From the NCBI RefSeq assembly GCF_958295425.1, contig NC_081136.1:6078094-6142093 (forward strand): a stretch of 64,000 bases of DNA, given 5' to 3'. The translations under genes and the position numbers were made by a program. The first letter of the stretch is position 1, and the number at the start of each line of letters is the position of its first letter. The notes under the pieces are model-generated. The model was not told the DNA's origin. It searched no databases and saw only the letters and a program-made list of their open reading frames with translations. Positions 62,501 to 64,000 of this stretch are shown here, one piece after another. The stretch comes from Solea solea. Lineage: Eukaryota; Chordata; Actinopteri; Pleuronectiformes; Soleidae.

Positions 62501-63583
62501 AGGGCATGTCTTGGGGCGTGGACACCGTGTGATTGACAGCTACTACCATCCAATAGGGCAGGGGGGTCAAACTCAAATGACCTGGGGGCCAATGAGCATC
62601 TAGTCTGGTCAAGCGGGGGTCGACAGAGAAAAAAACAAAGTGGAAAAAAACAACCATTTATAGCTAGTGGGCAATATAAGATATTCATTATATTAGACAG
62701 AATTGCAAAGTAAAAGTGCTTGTTTTGATATATAATGATTCACAATAAAAACATATTTATGATGCACAAAAACGGAGAATTAAATTCTAAATTTAGCAAA
62801 TAATGACGAGGATAATTGTGATTAAAACAGCTTAAATATATGTAACTTCATGTTGAGTGTAATACATTTAATAAAGCAATAATTACAACCGAATGTCTTA
62901 TTACTATTATGAAAAATATTGCCGGCAAATACATTTAGTCTTATATTCTGTCTCTATTCCATCACCTCGCAAAGTGGTGGGCAGGCCGCATGTAATCGAT
63001 TGGAGGGCCATGTGGCCCCCGGGCCACCAGTTTGACACATGTGCAATAGGGGGACGTGTGGTGGACAAACCCTTAGTATGGTTATGGTTACTTCTGTTTT
63101 CCGAAAAATAAACATGGCATTGATATAAATACTTAGGTCAAGGCCCTTGAACCAATGAGTGAGTTGCTACTTGAGCCAAAAAACCTAGGACCGCCCACCT
63201 CCTCCATTTCAGTAGTTTGTTTGTTTTGCTGGTTATTTGACTTCTATAAAAATAGGGTGAAAAAGTCATGATTGACCGTTTTGATCATAATTTGATCGAT
63301 TGTTCTTCTTCACAATCGACTCTGCAGACTCGTTTGTCGCCATCACAGTACGGTGGTGCCCATGTCCGGAACATTTTAGCTTCATTTATTTCAACATCAT
63401 CATCATCATCACGGCCATCTGCAAGACGATTCAGCATGAGCTGCGGAGACGTTAAAGATGGTAGCAATGGTTCTTCTTCCAACGTGAATTTCCCCTGCAG
63501 AAGAAGAGTCGGAGAAGCAAAGTGACATAACAGAGGAGAGAACTTACCTTGGCTGTAGGTTCCTCTTCTGGACCCCGGGGATC
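50752..63583 (-). CDS. eml3: EML3, echinoderm microtubule-associated protein-like 3 (5' end outside window)
   Basis: Eighteen coding exons: 63583-63548, 61792-61672, 60475-60326, 60126-60057, 59495-59385, 58815-58720, 57412-57278, 57161-57023, 55794-55643, 55525-55400, 54676-54545, 54435-54368, 54271-54183, 53840-53743, 53604-53517, 53311-53213, 53110-52980, 50958-50752. Total 2,048 nt; after two bases finishing a codon, 681 codons and a stop. The visible protein starts SPGSRRGTYSQ, then the HELP motif KMFIRGRPITMYVPS and YGYRGRDCRANMY, then the tandem WD40 propellers (VHIWDS, LSVWDC, LTGDSEGNILTWG, CGHDRQVCLWN, SHDNFIYIYNV, SNSGDYEILYWD, GGKDMCILQWK). EML proteins bind microtubules or tubulin through the HELP/propeller module. 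EML3 over EML1/2/4 rests on KYKKPKFI-CFVF, AVADDFCKVHLFQYPC and MTA2 adjacency. The N-terminal coiled coil is missing beyond 64000. Confidence 0.94.
51155..51485 (+). repeat. SINE-in-MITE composite, copy C (SINE body deleted)
   Basis: The MITE part (AAGTACAAATACTTAAGTAC, TGTACTTTACTTTATATTTC, GTTACTCGTTACGACCAAAT) runs directly into the reverse-complement tRNA-like head (TGAACCCACAACCTTCCAGT, CCATACCACTGAGCTAC). Compared with copies A and B the SINE body is missing. A second MITE half (TTACTCAAGTGTCACTTTTAGG) follows near 51460. It lies in the last EML3 intron (50959-52979). Confidence 0.8.
51985..52630. repeat. TTAGTCGGACTAA-type element in the last EML3 intron
   Basis: It matches 49590-49960 in order: AAAAGTAAATGT, TTATGGGACTT-GTTCACT, AGATAAGCAGCAG, TTTTAGTCGGACTAAGACAA, CATGTAAACAC, ATAGTCCGATTA-GCCTGCATGTA and GACCCGGAAGTAGAA. 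The ends CGTTTACGTGCAT (about 52127) and TGCATGTAAACG (52615-52627) form an imperfect inverted pair. Same orientation as the copy at 49.6-50.0 kb. Confidence 0.75.
53637..53700 (-). repeat. Fragment of a GGCCCGTGGGCCAAA-type repeat in an EML3 intron
   Basis: TGGTGGCCCGTGGGCCAAAACTGGCCCGCC is typical of hAT-like fish repeats with ends of the CCCGGGGGCCA type. It is related in style to the complete element at 62559-63043. Only about 60 bp is present. Confidence 0.4.
54735..55190 (+). repeat. Cluster of dispersed repeat fragments in an EML3 intron
   Basis: Three pieces are visible. 54840-54900 (GAGGGAG, GTGTGTATACAGCAGCAG) matches 4755-4800. 54965-55045 (GGCAAAAAGCTGTAGTGTAAAGCAGC) matches the body of the SINE in copies A and B. 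55063-55135 (TAGGGGTGGGAATCACAGGG, CACGATACC-AATA) matches 39936-39995. The intron is 54677-55399. Confidence 0.6.
56393..57004. repeat. Hexanucleotide array (AGTATC/AGTGTC units) in an EML3 intron
   Basis: About 610 bp of GTATCA/GTGTCA hexamers with a higher-order unit of roughly 70-90 bp, marked by ATTATCGGTGTCAGAATCAATTTCAG recurring near 56693, 56772, 56862 and 56937. It stops only about 18 bp from the donor of the exon ending at 57023. The (Asp-Thr)n and (Ser-Val)n open frames on the two strands are by-products. The remainder of this intron (55795-56392) shows nothing. Confidence 0.93.
57413..58719 (-). other. EML3 intron with CA microsatellites
   Basis: It holds a CA run at the acceptor (57417-57440), T-runs at 57650 and 57709-57720, CA runs at 57883-57903 and 58171-58190, and a TA run at 58027-58051. 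No exon or RNA gene is seen. The small open frames are repeat-driven. Confidence 0.65.
59499..59540. repeat. (CA)n microsatellite abutting an EML3 splice acceptor
   Basis: About 40 bp of CA on plus, hence TG on the transcript. It is followed immediately by CAG and the exon encoding PLQPCVHIWDS. There is no conventional pyrimidine tract between repeat and acceptor. Confidence 0.9.
60690..61290. repeat. Mixed SINE/LINE-tail fragments in EML3 intron
   Basis: 60740-60795 (AGATGCCTTTCCTGATGCAACCCTCCCATT, GGGCTTGGGACCGGCAC) resembles the tail of a common fish LINE, from memory. 60890-61160 resembles a GGTACGGTACGG-type repeat also hinted at near 44660-45040. 61205-61275 is, reversed, a tRNA-like SINE head (GAACTTGGCTTATGACCCAA), the same family as 62330-62430. 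Intron limits are 60476-61671. Confidence 0.5.
62222..62440 (-). repeat. tRNA-derived SINE
   Basis: On the minus strand it reads a tRNA-like head (GTGGCCAAGTGGAAAGGGAA, B-box GGTTCAAGTCC), then GAGCAAGGTACCCAACCCC, TGCTCCCCGGGCGCTACTCA, GGGATGGGTCAAATGCAGAG, and an AATAAAAGAATAAA tail. It is nearly full length. A different family from the SINE in copies A-C. It lies in the first EML3 intron of the window. Confidence 0.8.
62559..63043. mobile_element. Non-autonomous hAT-like element with 8-bp target duplication
   Basis: The ends are CAGGGGGGTCAAACTC (62559) and, reversed, CACATGTGTCAAACTG, each followed by a GG(G)CC-rich block: imperfect inverted repeats. The octamer CAATAGGG flanks both sides exactly (62551-62558 and 63044-63051). 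Length 485 bp, AT-rich interior, no transposase. The 8-bp duplication is the hallmark of hAT transposition. Confidence 0.75.
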
Positions 63584-64000
63584 CTGTGTGGGAGAAAAAG
63601 ACAAAAAACAACAAATAAACAGAGAGATTCTCTCAGAAAGATTTATGACATTTGGACTTAAATCTGGTTTCCAGTTCTTCCAAGTTTCTTCAACGTCTTT
63701 AACCCTTCTGTTACCGTCCTGTCGTTGCCGACAGGATTTGACACGCGTGTGTTTGGGATATCTAGACAGTTCAAAAACGACCGGAAAGCAGGGAAACAGA
63801 GCTTTGCACCCATATACTTGTCATTACGGTAGCCCCTCAGGACAAACGTCACGCGTTTGTGATGTCAGCTTCTCAGTACTGTAATTCCTAAAAGGCTGAA
63901 TAACTGCCAGATATCAAAAGTGAAAGTTATCTTGGAAAAGGGGGCAGAAAGAAGCACTCACTTGGACATTCCTACAGCCATAAAATCTAAATAAATCCAG
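63584..64000 (-). repeat. EML3 intron at window edge, with inverted copy of the AACAGAAGGGTTAA family
   Basis: From about 63698 to the window end the sequence is the reverse complement of the 28.6/35.5/37.1 kb family: TTAACCCTTCTGTTACCGTCC, CTGTCGTTGCCGACAGG, AGTACTGTAATTCCTAAA, TAACTGCCAGATATC, ending in CCATAAAATCTAAATAAATCC. It is the longest continuous copy and is cut by the window edge. Upstream EML3 exons are not visible. Confidence 0.7.

Noticed and set aside
1..64000. CRISPR array, operon, integrase/attachment site, viral or plasmid module
   Set aside because: The window is a spliced vertebrate locus; repeats are microsatellites and dispersed eukaryotic elements without spacer structure or associated genes.

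Overview
The window is genomic DNA of a ray-finned (teleost) fish. It carries spliced vertebrate genes with GT-AG introns, an AT-rich non-coding background full of fish-type SINEs, hAT-like MITEs and microsatellites, and four-finger CCCH proteins of the cth1 type are known from carp and zebrafish. A percomorph is plausible from the repeat types, but that is inference. There are no bacterial features, no CRISPR array and no intact transposase or reverse transcriptase.

Four protein genes are recognisable, all on the minus strand. In transcription order (right to left) they are: EML3, lacking its 5' end (63583 to 50752, 18 coding exons in the window, microtubule-binding WD40 protein); MTA2 (46760 to 22014, 18 coding exons, 663 aa, NuRD subunit); cth1 (16968 to 15343, two coding exons, 325 aa, tristetraprolin-family protein with four CCCH fingers); and TAF6L (12996 to 7866, 11 coding exons, 642 aa, SAGA/PCAF histone-fold subunit). 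The three complete models close exactly in frame and the partial EML3 model ends in frame, which supports the splice sites. Adjacent, co-oriented EML3-MTA2 with TAF6L nearby matches human 11q12.3. Cth1 lies between MTA2 and TAF6L here.

Layout: 1-7.6 kb intergenic with MITEs and a SINE composite; 7.6-13.0 kb TAF6L, one intron holding about 0.8 kb of CTG/CTA-like triplet repeat; 13-15 kb intergenic, possibly with a TAF6L leader exon; 15-17.2 kb cth1 with a TATA-type promoter; 17.2-22 kb a SINE composite and the probable long MTA2 3' UTR; 22-46.8 kb MTA2 with 7.5 and 8.6 kb introns packed with repeats; 46.8-50.7 kb intergenic with a tetranucleotide tract, a near-perfect hairpin and nested elements; 50.7-64 kb EML3 with a 0.6 kb hexanucleotide array and several TG-repeat splice acceptors.

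The genes are neighbours by ancestral linkage, not an operon. TAF6L and MTA2 both act on chromatin, cth1 on mRNA stability and EML3 on microtubules. I found no convincing new multi-gene system. The most unusual signals are two long foldback hairpins, a SINE-inside-MITE composite present in three copies with the same junction, low-complexity arrays inside constitutive introns, and TG-repeat acceptors.
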